Counted from the first letter of the stretch, positions 33,485 through 43,360 are shown. The stretch: DNA of 64,000 nucleotides from CBDDKZ01 sp965230415 (GCA_965230415.1 CBDDKZ010000005.1:4154001-4218000), one strand, 5' to 3'. The notes: a model not told the origin generated them from the sequence alone. Numbers and translations are program-made.

Positions 33485-33866
33485 ATGTTCTAGTGTCTCA
33501 TTCAGTGTCCCGTAACGTTGGGAGGCTATTGTTAAGGTCTTTGGCAATAGCATTTAGTTTTCGAATATTTACAAATGCTTTGCCACCAATTTTTTTAATG
33601 AGTCCTTTATGCTTTTTATTCAAGCCATAGAACCAGGTGTCTGAAGCATCAAAATAAATCCGCGCCCACTTAAAGAGTGAGCAAGTGAGTGTAAGGGAGG
33701 GAGTGTAGGGTATTTGTAGGACGTATAACGGATAGTAAGTGAACTCCCAAATCAGCATGAAACGCAGTAAAGTGTCATTATAATCCCTTAAAATAATTAA
33801 CGAATAGCGTGCACTGAAAGTTTGGCGGGCCAGCGTAGGGTTTGTGGGTTGATAGCTTTAAACTTT
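33485..33866. other. Stretch between tRNA-Lys terminator and satellite, no confident gene
   Basis: An 86-codon minus-strand frame (33498-33758) is open, but its N-terminal half reads through the repeat also found at 38168-38227, and I recognise no family. The part before that ('GLNKKHKGLIKKIGG') could be a remnant of a lost gene. Nothing else is supported here. Confidence 0.5.
33689..33753. repeat. Left copy of a ~60-bp repeat bracketing the satellite
   Basis: Starts GTGTAAGGGAGG and runs through ACGGATAGTAAGTGAACTC to AAATC. The same sequence with a few changes and small indels occurs at 38168-38227, directly beyond the other end of the satellite, in the same orientation. Confidence 0.75.
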
Positions 33867-36800
33867 CTTGATCTTTTGGTTCTTTGCGATCAAGCGAAAA
33901 GAACAGGATACTCTTAGTTTTTGCTTTGCCGAAGCGCCGCAGATCCAGATATCTTTATCCCTGTATCAATTGACTGCGTATTATGGCTCCTATACTTGCT
34001 TTTTTGGACATCTGCTTAAGAAGAACAACAGCACGACGGAAGAGAACGTTGCAACTCGTTGGTCAGAACGACCTTGATATAACTACGTTAAGAAAATCAA
34101 TGCTACCTAATAAAGGGAAGAATGTATACTGTTTGAGGCCGACCCTCGGAGGGTGAGTTTATACATTCCAACCGGATTTCATTGATTTTTAGTAGTTCTA
34201 TCGCAGTCTTGATCTTTTGGTTCTTTGCGATCAAGCGAAAAGAACAGGGAGCTCTTAGTTTTTGCTTTGCCGAAGCGCCGCAGATCCGGATATCTTTATC
34301 TCTATATCAATTGACTGCGTATTATGGCTCCTATACTTGCTTTTTTGGACATCTGCTTAAGAAGAACAACAGCATGGCGGAAGAGAACGTTGCAACTCGT
34401 TGGTCAGAACGACCTTGATATAACTACGTTAAGAAAATCAATGCTACCTAATAAAGGGAAGAATGTATACTGTTTGAGGCCGACCCTCGGAGGGTGAGTT
34501 TATACATTCCAACCGGATTTCATTGATTTTTAGTAGTTCTATCGCAGTCTTGATCTTTTGGTTCTTTGCGATCAAGCGAAAAGAACAGGGAGCTCTTAGT
34601 TTTTGCTTTGCTGAAGCACCACAGATCCGGATATCTTTATCCCTGTATCAATTGACTGCCGTATTATGGCTCCTATACTTGCTTTTTTGGACATCTGCTT
34701 AAGAAGAACAACAGCATGACGGAAGAGAACGTTGCAACTCGTTGGTCAGAACGACCTTGATATAACTACGTTAAGAAAATCAATGCTACCTAATAAAGGG
34801 AAGAATGTATACTGTTTGAGGTCGACCCTCGGAGGGTGAGCTTATACATTCCAACCGGATTTCATTGATTTTTAGTAGTTCTATCGCAGTCTTGATCTTT
34901 TGGTTCTTTGCGATCAAGCGAAAAGAACAGGATACTCTTAGTTTTTGCTTTGCCGAAGCGCCGCAGATCCGGATATCTTTATCCCTATATCAATTGACTG
35001 CGTATTATGGCTCCTATACTTACTTTTTTGGACATCTACTTAAGAAGAACAACAGCACGACGGAAGAGAACGTTGCAACTCGTTGGTCAGAACGACCTTA
35101 ATATAACTACGTTAAGAAAATCAATGCTACCTAATAAAGGGAAGAATGTATACTGTTTGAGGCCGACCCTCGGAGGGTGAGTTTATACATTCCAACCGGA
35201 TTTCATTGATTTTTAGTAGTTCTATCGCAGTCTTGATCTTTTGGTTCTTTGCGATCAAGCGAAAAGAACAGGGAGCCCTTAGTTTTTGCTTTGCCGAAGC
35301 GCCGCAGATCCGGATATCTTTATCTCTATATCAATTGACTGCGTATTATGGCTCCTATACTTGCTTTTTTGGACATCTGCTTAAGAAGAACAACAGCATG
35401 ACGGAAGAGAACGTTGCAACTCGTTGGTCAGAACGACCTTGATATAACTACGTTAAGAAAATCAATGCTACCTAATAAAGGGAAGAATGTATACTGTTTG
35501 AGGCTGACCCTCGGAGGGTGAGTTTATACATTCCAACCGGATTTCATTGATTTTTAGTAGTTCTATCGCAGTCTTGATCTTTTGGTTCTTTGCGATCAAG
35601 CGAAAAGAACAGGGAGCCCTTAGTTTTTGCTTTGCCGAAGCGCCGCAGATCCGGATATCTTTATCTCTATATCAATTGACTGCGTATTATGGCTCCTATA
35701 CTTGCTTTTTTGGACATCTGCTTAAGAAGAACAACAGCATGACGGAAGAGAACGTTGCAACTCGTTGGTCAGAACGACCTTGATATAACTACGTTAAGAA
35801 AATCAATGCTACCTAATAAAGGGAAGAATGTATACTGTTTGAGGCCGACCCTCGGAGGGTGAGTTTATACATTCCAACCGGATTTCATTGATTTTTAGTA
35901 GTTCTATCGCAGTCTTGATCTTTTGGTTCTTTGCGATCAAGCGAAAAGAACAGGGAGTCCTTAGTTTTTGCTTTGCCGAAGCGCCGCAGATCCGGATATC
36001 TTTATCCCTGTATCAATTGACTGCCGTATTATGGCTCCTATACTTACTTTTTTGGACATCTGCTTAAGAAGAACAACAGCATGACGGAAGAGAACGTTGC
36101 AACTCGTTGGTCAGAACGACCTTGATATAACTACGTTAAGAAAATCAATGCTACCTAATAAAGGGAAGAATGTATACTGTTTGAGGCTGACCCTCGGAGG
36201 GTGAGTTTATACATTCCAACCGGATTTCATTGATTTTTAGTAGTTCTATCGCAGTCTTGATCTTTTGGTTCTTTGCGATCAAGCGAAAAGAACAGGGAGC
36301 CCTTAGTTTTTGCTTTGCCGAAGCGCCGCAGATCCGGATATCTTTATCTCTATATCAATTGACTGCGTATTATGGCTCCTATACTTGCTTTTTTGGACAT
36401 CTGCTTAAGAAGAACAACAGCATGACGGAAGAGAACGTTGCAACTCGTTGGTCAGAACGACCTTGATATAACTACGTTAAGAAAATCAATGCTACCTAAT
36501 AAAGGGAAGAATGTATACTGTTTGAGGCCGACCCTCGGAGGGTGAGTTTATACATTCCAACCGGATTTCATTGATTTTTAGTAGTTCTATCGCAGTCTTG
36601 ATCTTTTGGTTCTTTGCGATCAAGCGAAAAGAACAGGGAGTCCTTAGTTTTTGCTTTGCCGAAGCGCCGCAGATCCGGATATCTTTATCCCTGTATCAAT
36701 TGACTGCCGTATTATGGCTCCTATACTTACTTTTTTGGACATCTGCTTAAGAAGAACAACAGCATGACGGAAGAGAACGTTGCAACTCGTTGGTCAGAAC

Positions 36801-38119
36801 GACCTTGATATAACTACGTTAAGAAAATCAATGCTACCTAATAAAGGGAAGAATGTATACTGTTTGAGGTCGACCCTCGGAGGGTGAGCTTATACATTCC
36901 AACCGGATTTCATTGATTTTTAGTAGTTCTATCGCAGTCTTGATCTTTTGGTTCTTTGCGATCAAGCGAAAAGAACAGGATACTCTTAGTTTTTGCTTTG
37001 CCGAAGCGCCGCAGATCCGGATATCTTTATCCCTATATCAATTGACTGCGTATTATGGCTCCTATACTTGCTTTTTTGGACATCTGCTTAAGAAGAACAA
37101 CAGCACGACGGAAGAGAACGTTGCAACTCGTTGGTCAGAACGACCTTGATATAACTACGTTAAGAAAATCAATGCTACCTAATAAAGGGAAGAATGTATA
37201 CTGTTTGAGGCCGACCCTCGGAGGGTGAGTTTATACATTCCAACCGGATTTCATTGATTTTTAGTAGTTCTATCGCAGTCTTGATCTTTTGGTTCTTTGC
37301 GATCAAGCGAAAAGAACAGGGAGCTCTTAGTTTTTGCTTTGCCGAAGCGCCGCAGATCCGGATATCTTTATCTCTATATCAATTGACTGCGTATTATGGC
37401 TCCTATACTTGCTTTTTTGGACATCTGCTTAAGAAGAACAACAGCATGGCGGAAGAGAACGTTGCAACTCGTTGGTCAGAACGACCTTGATATAACTACG
37501 TTAAGAAAATCAATGCTACCTAATAAAGGGAAGAATGTATACTGTTTGAGGCCGACCCTCGGAGGGTGAGTTTATACATTCCAACCGGATTTCATTGATT
37601 TTTAGTAGTTCTATCGCAGTCTTGATCTTTTGGTTCTTTGCGATCAAGCGAAAAGAACAGGGAGTCCTTAGTTTTTGCTTTGCCGAAGCACCACAGATCC
37701 AGATATCTTTATCCCTATATCAATTGACTGCGTATTATGGCTCCTATACTTGCTTTTTTGGACATCTGCTTAAGAAGAACAACAGCATGACGGAAGAGAA
37801 CGTTGCAACTCGTTGGTCAGAACGACCTTGATATAACTACGTTAAGAAAATCAATGCTACCTAATAAAGGGAAGAATGTATACTGTTTGAGGCCGACCCT
37901 CGGAGGGTGAGTTTATACATTCCAACCGGATTTCATTGATTTTTAGTAGTTCTATCGCAGTCTTGATCTTTTGGTTCTTTGCGATCAAGCGAAAAGAACA
38001 GGGAGTCCTTAGTTTTTGCTTTGCCGAAGCACCACAGATCCGGATATCTTTATCCCTGTATCAATTGACTGCGTATTATGGCTCCTATACTTGCTTTTTT
38101 GGACATCTACTTAAGAAGA
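33867..38119. repeat. Satellite-like tandem array: 12.5 copies of a 341/342-bp unit
   Basis: Units begin with CTTGATCTTTTGGTTC at 33867, 34208, 34549, 34891, 35232, 35573, 35914, 36256, 36597, 36939, 37280, 37621 and 37962; the last is cut after 158 bp. Ten unit steps are seen at 341 bp or, where an extra C stands in ACTGCCGTAT (units 3, 7 and 9), at 342 bp. Copies differ by a handful of point changes. Variants recur in blocks: units 1-2 share GGATAC plus CACGACGG then GGGAGCTC plus CATGGCGG with units 10-11; units 7 and 9 are nearly alike. This indicates unequal crossing-over of multi-unit blocks. A 78-codon frame is open in most units but 341 is not a multiple of 3 and the 342-bp units break it, so I do not call genes. 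Confidence 0.95.
34081..34197. repeat. Large imperfect palindrome inside each satellite unit (first unit shown)
   Basis: Nested arms: AACTAC/GTAGTT (34081-34086, 34192-34197), AAAATCAATG/CATTGATTTT (34093-34102, 34180-34189), GAATGTATA/TATACATTC (34120-34128, 34160-34168) and ACCCT/AGGGT (34142-34146, 34150-34154). The unit also holds GTTCTTT/AAAGAAC hairpins in its first 40 bp. Structure is preserved in the other units, where changes (for example GAGGCCG to GAGGTCG with GAGTTTA to GAGCTTA) mostly avoid the arms. Confidence 0.8.
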
Positions 38120-38167
38120 CATGATCGGAGTGACCACAGGCACGAGGGCACTCTGATCGGATCTAAC

Positions 38168-38227
38168 GTGTAAGGGAGGGGAGGCATTTGTAGGGCGTGT
38201 AACGGATAGTAAGTGAACTCTCAAATC
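38168..38227. repeat. Right copy of the ~60-bp repeat bracketing the satellite
   Basis: Begins GTGTAAGGGAGGGG and contains AACGGATAGTAAGTGAACTC; matches 33689-33753 with several differences. The pair in direct orientation suggests the satellite grew or inserted inside a formerly single or duplicated sequence. Confidence 0.75.
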
Positions 38228-38268
38228 CCCTAGAGCGTTTGTTGTAAAACCCCGAAGGTTGTTTTCAG

Positions 38269-38281
38269 AACCTATAAGGTT
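38269..38281. repeat. Left half of the hairpin split by the IS110 array (right half at 43338-43350)
   Basis: AACCTATAAGGTT here and AACCTTATAGGTT at 43338-43350 are exact reverse complements. Removing the array and joining at the shared AAAC core restores a hairpin with 13-bp arms and a short CTTTTTA loop. This marks the original insertion site. Confidence 0.8.
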
Positions 38282-38316
38282 CTTTTTAAACTGACTAACT
38301 CCCTTATCAATTTACT

Positions 38317-39684
38317 TTAACAAGTAGTTAAAGGGGGATTATCTTCTATTTGAACCATATCTATGGTTATGCTGTAGTTTTTCATCTGATTCTTTATTCT
38401 TTTGATGACCGAATTTCTTTGTTTGTCTTCATCGACATGAAGTTTTATTCTGTTATAGGGCACTCCTTTTGTTACCATATTCCATATGATTACTGCCAGT
38501 TTTCTAGCCGTTGCACTAATGGCTGCGGCTCTGCCTTTTCTGAATGATATTTTGGCAAAAAAATCTTTGAGCGGTGTAGACTTCTTTTGATTTCCTATCA
38601 CATTAGCAGCATTGCGTAGAGCTATTTTTACTCGATTACTTCCTTTAGGAATACGACTGGAAAGTAATTTGCCTCCACTGACTTTGTTGTTAGGAGCCAG
38701 CCTAAGCCAGCTTGTAAACTGCTTGGCTGTTTCAAACTTACTGATCCCCTCTATCCCCAATTCACTCATCAATGTTAACAGGGTTGCCGTACTAACACCT
38801 TCTATTTGAGAGAGGTCTACTCCTTCAAACATTTGATACGATAAGTTTTGAATATGTAGGTTTTTGGGATCGTTTTTATTGTGTTTACGCTTACCCTTTG
38901 GGGGAAGGTGTTGTTTTTTATTTTTATCATCAACTATGATGTAATCAAGTTGCTCTCCAATTTCAAGATCACATTGTTTAATCTTGTCTTGATAAAAATC
39001 GTAGGTATCCAACTCTTGCTTAAGGGTAAACAGATAATCTTTTCTTCCATTTCCTTTCAATGCTTTGGCTATTTCTTCTTCACTTTTCTTGCATCTTTTA
39101 TCTCTGAATGAAGCTAGTTTTTTCCCATCTGTTTCTCCTTGACAAATAGCTCGGATAATTTTCATGCCTGTAGCACCACAAATGTCTCGAACCACTACAT
39201 CAAGACGCAAATTGAGTAGACGCAGGTACTTTTGCATTTTATTACTACTACGGGCAGCGGACTTAATTAACGTATCTCGATGGCGACAATAGGTACGAAG
39301 AACTTCCGTTTTTTCTTCAGGTAAAAAGCTATGATTGAGAAGCCCCAGCATATGTAATTTCTGTATCCATTGACAGTCTTGTATGTCTGTTTTTCTACCT
39401 TTTATATGCTTGGTGAATTTACCATTACATAAACAGGTTTCAAATCCTGAGGCATCTAAGAGACTGTATAGATTCTGCCAATAACTACCTGTGCTTTCTA
39501 ATGCCACCGTTCGTATCTGATGAGACTTAAGAAAGAAAACCAAATCCTCTAAGTCTTGATGATAAACTCCAAATTCTTTCACCTGATCAGCCCCTTGACC
39601 TACCGCTACCCAATGAGAACGACTCCCCACATCAATGCCTGCCGCATGAGGATGAACTACTTGCATCTCTACTGTATTACTCAT
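38317..39684 (-). CDS. IS110-family transposase, copy 1
   Basis: 455 residues. N-terminal RuvC-like DEDD domain: Asp18 in 'AGIDVGSRSHW', Glu63 in 'ALESTGSYW', Asp100 and Asp103 in 'KTDIQDCQW'. A middle coiled-coil region (~150-290) follows. The C-terminal transposase_20 domain has 'LSQIEGVSTATLLTLMSELG' and 'FTSWLRLAPNNKVSGGK', where the catalytic serine of the family lies. IS110 recombinases move circular intermediates and are guided by an RNA made from the element's end. The minus-strand copy is intact. Confidence 0.95.
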   Translation of the reverse strand: MSNTVEMQVVHPHAAGIDVGSRSHWVAVGQGADQVKEFGVYHQDLEDLVFFLKSHQIRTVALESTGSYWQNLYSLLDASGFETCLCNGKFTKHIKGRKTDIQDCQWIQKLHMLGLLNHSFLPEEKTEVLRTYCRHRDTLIKSAARSSNKMQKYLRLLNLRLDVVVRDICGATGMKIIRAICQGETDGKKLASFRDKRCKKSEEEIAKALKGNGRKDYLFTLKQELDTYDFYQDKIKQCDLEIGEQLDYIIVDDKNKKQHLPPKGKRKHNKNDPKNLHIQNLSYQMFEGVDLSQIEGVSTATLLTLMSELGIEGISKFETAKQFTSWLRLAPNNKVSGGKLLSSRIPKGSNRVKIALRNAANVIGNQKKSTPLKDFFAKISFRKGRAAAISATARKLAVIIWNMVTKGVPYNRIKLHVDEDKQRNSVIKRIKNQMKNYSITIDMVQIEDNPPLTTC

Positions 39685-39919
39685 AACTATTTACTTTTAA
39701 TGAAGATATCCTTTAAGAAGATGTGCTTTTGGCTAAAATTAAACTGAACGGGGTTCATTTGATGATAATGACCACCACTGTACTTATCGCAAACATCTCA
39801 ACCTGAAAACCTTTGGTGCTCTAAGCAACATTTGAAAATCGGCCTTACTTAAAGGTCTTCGCTAATTTAACATTATCTAAGTTAGCTAGAGTACTCAGTA
39901 ACGACATTACATGACGAAA
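39685..39919 (-). ncRNA. Candidate bridge-RNA region upstream of transposase, copy 1
   Basis: 235 non-coding bp precede the transposase start; identical or near-identical regions stand at 41474-41708 and 43104-43338. In IS110-group elements the long non-coding end upstream of the transposase encodes the bridge RNA that pairs with target and donor. I did not fold it, so the exact RNA ends and loops are not given. Because the copies are head to tail, each junction recreates the circle-like end-to-end joint that normally acts as promoter for this RNA. Confidence 0.45.
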
Positions 39920-40078
39920 ACTGACTAACTCCCTTATCAATTTACTTTAACAAGTAGTTAAAGGGGGATTATCTTCTATTTGAACCATATCTATGGTTAT
40001 GCTGTAGTTTTTCATCTGATTCTTTATTCTTTTGATGACCGAATTTCTTTGTTTGTCTTCATCGACATGAAGTTTTAT
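39920..40078 (-). mobile_element. 159-bp remnant of the IS110 element (transposase 3' end)
   Basis: Identical to the first 159 bp of the element as read on the plus strand, i.e. the right end and the last ~44 codons of the transposase. It breaks after AAGTTTTAT, where copy 2 begins with ACTGAC. It is what is left of a fourth element, cut by insertion of copy 2 or by deletion. Confidence 0.9.
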
Positions 40079-40105
40079 ACTGACTAACTCCCTTATCAAT
40101 TTACT

Positions 40106-41473
40106 TTAACAAGTAGTTAAAGGGGGATTATCTTCTATTTGAACCATATCTATGGTTATGCTGTAGTTTTTCATCTGATTCTTTATTCTTTTGATGACCG
40201 AATTTCTTTGTTTGTCTTCATCGACATGAAGTTTTATTCTGTTATAGGGCACTCCTTTTGTTACCATATTCCATATGATTACTGCCAGTTTTCTAGCCGT
40301 TGCACTAATGGCTGCGGCTCTGCCTTTTCTGAATGATATTTTGGCAAAAAAATCTTTGAGCGGTGTAGACTTCTTTTGATTTCCTATCACATTAGCAGCA
40401 TTGCGTAGAGCTATTTTTACTCGATTACTTCCTTTAGGAATACGACTGGAAAGTAATTTGCCTCCACTGACTTTGTTGTTAGGAGCCAGCCTAAGCCAGC
40501 TTGTAAACTGCTTGGCTGTTTCAAACTTACTGATCCCCTCTATCCCCAATTCACTCATCAATGTTAACAGGGTTGCCGTACTAACACCTTCTATTTGAGA
40601 GAGGTCTACTCCTTCAAACATTTGATACGATAAGTTTTGAATATGTAGGTTTTTGGGATCGTTTTTATTGTGTTTACGCTTACCCTTTGGGGGAAGGTGT
40701 TGTTTTTTATTTTTATCATCAACTATGATGTAATCAAGTTGCTCTCCAATTTCAAGATCACATTGTTTAATCTTGTCTTGATAAAAATCGTAGGTATCCA
40801 ACTCTTGCTTAAGGGTAAACAGATAATCTTTTCTTCCATTTCCTTTCAATGCTTTGGCTATTTCTTCTTCACTTTTCTTGCATCTTTTATCTCTGAATGA
40901 AGCTAGTTTTTTCCCATCTGTTTCTCCTTGACAAATAGCTCGGATAATTTTCATGCCTGTAGCACCACAAATGTCTCGAACCACTACATCAAGACGCAAA
41001 TTGAGTAGACGCAGGTACTTTTGCATTTTATTACTACTACGGGCAGCGGACTTAATTAACGTATCTCGATGGCGACAATAGGTACGAAGAACTTCCGTTT
41101 TTTCTTCAGGTAAAAAGCTATGATTGAGAAGCCCCAGCATATGTAATTTCTGTATCCATTGACAGTCTTGTATGTCTGTTTTTCTACCTTTTATATGCTT
41201 GGTGAATTTACCATTACATAAACAGGTTTCAAATCCTGAGGCATCTAAGAGACTGTATAGATTCTGCCAATAACTACCTGTGCTTTCTAATGCCACCGTT
41301 CGTATCTGATGAGACTTAAGAAAGAAAACCAAATCCTCTAAGTCTTGATGATAAACTCCAAATTCTTTCACCTGATCAGCCCCTTGACCTACCGCTACCC
41401 AATGAGAACGACTCCCCACATCAATGCCTGCCGCATGAGGATGAACTACTTGCATCTCTACTGTATTACTCAT
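40106..41473 (-). CDS. IS110-family transposase, copy 2
   Basis: 455 residues, identical to copy 1 over the whole protein, with the same DEDD residues (Asp18, Glu63, Asp100, Asp103). The 235 bp before the start are also the same as in copy 1. Confidence 0.95.
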   Translation of the reverse strand: MSNTVEMQVVHPHAAGIDVGSRSHWVAVGQGADQVKEFGVYHQDLEDLVFFLKSHQIRTVALESTGSYWQNLYSLLDASGFETCLCNGKFTKHIKGRKTDIQDCQWIQKLHMLGLLNHSFLPEEKTEVLRTYCRHRDTLIKSAARSSNKMQKYLRLLNLRLDVVVRDICGATGMKIIRAICQGETDGKKLASFRDKRCKKSEEEIAKALKGNGRKDYLFTLKQELDTYDFYQDKIKQCDLEIGEQLDYIIVDDKNKKQHLPPKGKRKHNKNDPKNLHIQNLSYQMFEGVDLSQIEGVSTATLLTLMSELGIEGISKFETAKQFTSWLRLAPNNKVSGGKLLSSRIPKGSNRVKIALRNAANVIGNQKKSTPLKDFFAKISFRKGRAAAISATARKLAVIIWNMVTKGVPYNRIKLHVDEDKQRNSVIKRIKNQMKNYSITIDMVQIEDNPPLTTC

Positions 41474-41708
41474 AACTATTTACTTTTAATGAAGATATCC
41501 TTTAAGAAGATGTGCTTTTGGCTAAAATTAAACTGAACGGGGTTCATTTGATGATAATGACCACCACTGTACTTATCGCAAACATCTCAACCTGAAAACC
41601 TTTGGTGCTCTAAGCAACATTTGAAAATCGGCCTTACTTAAAGGTCTTCGCTAATTTAACATTATCTAAGTTAGCTAGAGTACTCAGTAACGACATTACA
41701 TGACGAAA
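41474..41708 (-). ncRNA. Candidate bridge-RNA region, copy 2
   Basis: Same 235-bp non-coding end as in copy 1. Upstream (higher coordinates) it abuts the right end of copy 3, giving a reconstituted end-to-end junction. Confidence 0.45.
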
Positions 41709-41735
41709 ACTGACTAACTCCCTTATCAATTTACT

Positions 41736-43103
41736 TTAACAAGTAGTTAAAGGGGGATTATCTTCTATTTGAACCATATCTATGGTTATGCTGTAGTTTT
41801 TCATCTGATTCTTTATTCTTTTGATGACCGAATTTCTTTGTTTGTCTTCATCGACATGAAGTTTTATTCTGTTATAGGGCACTCCTTTTGTTACCATATT
41901 CCATATGATTACTGCCAGTTTTCTAGCCGTTGCACTAATGGCTGCGGCTCTGCCTTTTCTGAATGATATTTTGGCAAAAAAATCTTTGAGCGGTGTAGAC
42001 TTCTTTTGATTTCCTATCACATTAGCAGCATTGCGTAGAGCTATTTTTACTCGATTACTTCCTTTAGGAATACGACTGGAAAGTAATTTGCCTCCACTGA
42101 CTTTGTTGTTAGGAGCCAGCCTAAGCCAGCTTGTAAACTGCTTGGCTGTTTCAAACTTACTGATCCCCTCTATCCCCAATTCACTCATCAATGTTAACAG
42201 GGTTGCCGTACTAACACCTTCTATTTGAGAGAGGTCTACTCCTTCAAACATTTGATACGATAAGTTTTGAATATGTAGGTTTTTGGGATCGTTTTTATTG
42301 TGTTTACGCTTACCCTTTGGGGGAAGGTGTTGTTTTTTATTTTCATCATCAACTATGATGTAATCAAGTTGCTCTCCAATTTCAAGATCACATTGTTTAA
42401 TCTTGTCTTGATAAAAATCGTAGGTATCCAACTCTTGCTTAAGGGTAAATAGATAATCTTTTCTTCCATTTCCTTTCAATGCTTTGGCTATTTCTTCTTC
42501 ACTTTTCTTGCATCTTTTATCTCTGAATGAAGCTAGTTTTTTCCCATCTGTTTCTCCTTGACAAATAGCTCGGATAATTTTCATGCCTGTAGCACCACAA
42601 ATGTCTCGAACCACTACATCAAGACGCAAATTGAGTAGACGCAGGTACTTTTGCATTTTATTACTACTACGGGCAGCGGACTTAATTAACGTATCTCGAT
42701 GGCGACAATAGGTACGAAGAACTTCCGTTTTTTCTTCAGGTAAAAAGCTATGATTGAGAAGCCCCAGCATATGTAATTTCTGTATCCATTGACAGTCTTG
42801 TATGTCTGTTTTTCTACCTTTTATATGCTTGGTGAATTTACCATTACATAAACAGGTTTCAAATCCTGAGGCATCTAAGAGACTGTATAGATTCTGCCAA
42901 TAACTACCTGTGCTTTCTAATGCCACCGTTCGTATCTGATGAGACTTAAGAAAGGAAACCAAATCCTCTAAGTCTTGATGATAAACTCCAAATTCTTTCA
43001 CCTGATCAGCCCCTTGACCTACCGCTACCCAATGAGAACGACTCCCCACATCAATGCCCGCTGCATGAGGATGAACTACTTGCATCTCTACTGTATTACT
43101 CAT
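41736..43103 (-). CDS. IS110-family transposase, copy 3
   Basis: 455 residues. It differs from copies 1 and 2 by Phe50 to Ser ('DLVSFLKSH') and by Lys to Glu in 'IIVDDENKKQ'; the DEDD residues are kept. It appears intact. Confidence 0.95.
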   Translation of the reverse strand: MSNTVEMQVVHPHAAGIDVGSRSHWVAVGQGADQVKEFGVYHQDLEDLVSFLKSHQIRTVALESTGSYWQNLYSLLDASGFETCLCNGKFTKHIKGRKTDIQDCQWIQKLHMLGLLNHSFLPEEKTEVLRTYCRHRDTLIKSAARSSNKMQKYLRLLNLRLDVVVRDICGATGMKIIRAICQGETDGKKLASFRDKRCKKSEEEIAKALKGNGRKDYLFTLKQELDTYDFYQDKIKQCDLEIGEQLDYIIVDDENKKQHLPPKGKRKHNKNDPKNLHIQNLSYQMFEGVDLSQIEGVSTATLLTLMSELGIEGISKFETAKQFTSWLRLAPNNKVSGGKLLSSRIPKGSNRVKIALRNAANVIGNQKKSTPLKDFFAKISFRKGRAAAISATARKLAVIIWNMVTKGVPYNRIKLHVDEDKQRNSVIKRIKNQMKNYSITIDMVQIEDNPPLTTC

Positions 43104-43338
43104 AACTATTTACTTTTAATGAAGATATCCTTTAAGAAGATGTGCTTTTGGCTAAAATTAAACTGAACGGGGTTCATTTGATCATAATGACCACCACTGT
43201 ACTTATCGCAAACATCTCAACCTGAAAACCTTTGGTGCTCTAAGCAACATTTGAAAATCGGCCTTACTTAAAGGTCTTCGCTAATTTAACAATATCTAAG
43301 TTAGCTAGAGTACTCAGTAACGACATTACATGACGAAA
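43104..43338 (-). ncRNA. Candidate bridge-RNA region, copy 3
   Basis: Near-identical to the other two copies (at least two base changes seen). Its outer end abuts chromosomal DNA, not another element, so unlike the inner copies it lacks a reconstituted junction promoter. Confidence 0.4.
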
Positions 43339-43360
43339 ACCTTATAGGTTGGAGTAAAAC

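Larger units (their letters stand above)
38290..39919 (-). mobile_element. IS110-family element, copy 1 (1630 bp)
   Basis: Period of exactly 1630 bp to the start of the next element copy (ACTGACTAACTCCC at 38290, 39920, 40079 and 41709). The ends are ambiguous by four bases because AAAC is shared by both flanks and by the junctions. Only 27 bp lie between the right end and the transposase stop, while 235 bp lie upstream of its start. No long terminal inverted repeats. Copies 1 and 2 encode identical proteins, so duplication was recent. Confidence 0.9.
40079..41708 (-). mobile_element. IS110-family element, copy 2 (1630 bp)
   Basis: Directly joined to copy 3 at 41708/41709 with the junction CGAAA|ACTGAC, the same junction that links copy 1 to the remnant. 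Same orientation as the others. Confidence 0.9.
41709..43338 (-). mobile_element. IS110-family element, copy 3 (1630 bp)
   Basis: Outermost copy, next to the right half of the split target hairpin. It differs from copies 1-2 at several bases (for example AACAATATC against AACATTATC in the long end), so it is the older or independently diverged member. Confidence 0.9.

Noticed and set aside
33498..33758. 86-codon minus-strand frame next to tRNA-Lys, considered as an integrase remnant
   Set aside because: Half of it reads through a non-coding repeat also present at 38168-38227, and no integrase motif (R...HxxR...Y) is seen.
33867..38119. Satellite considered as a CRISPR array
   Set aside because: Units are 341 bp and continuous with no unique spacers and no cas genes nearby.
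38350..39747. Plus-strand frames opposite the IS110 transposases, repeated in each copy
   Set aside because: They are shadows repeated only because the element is repeated; the minus-strand transposase is intact with all catalytic residues.
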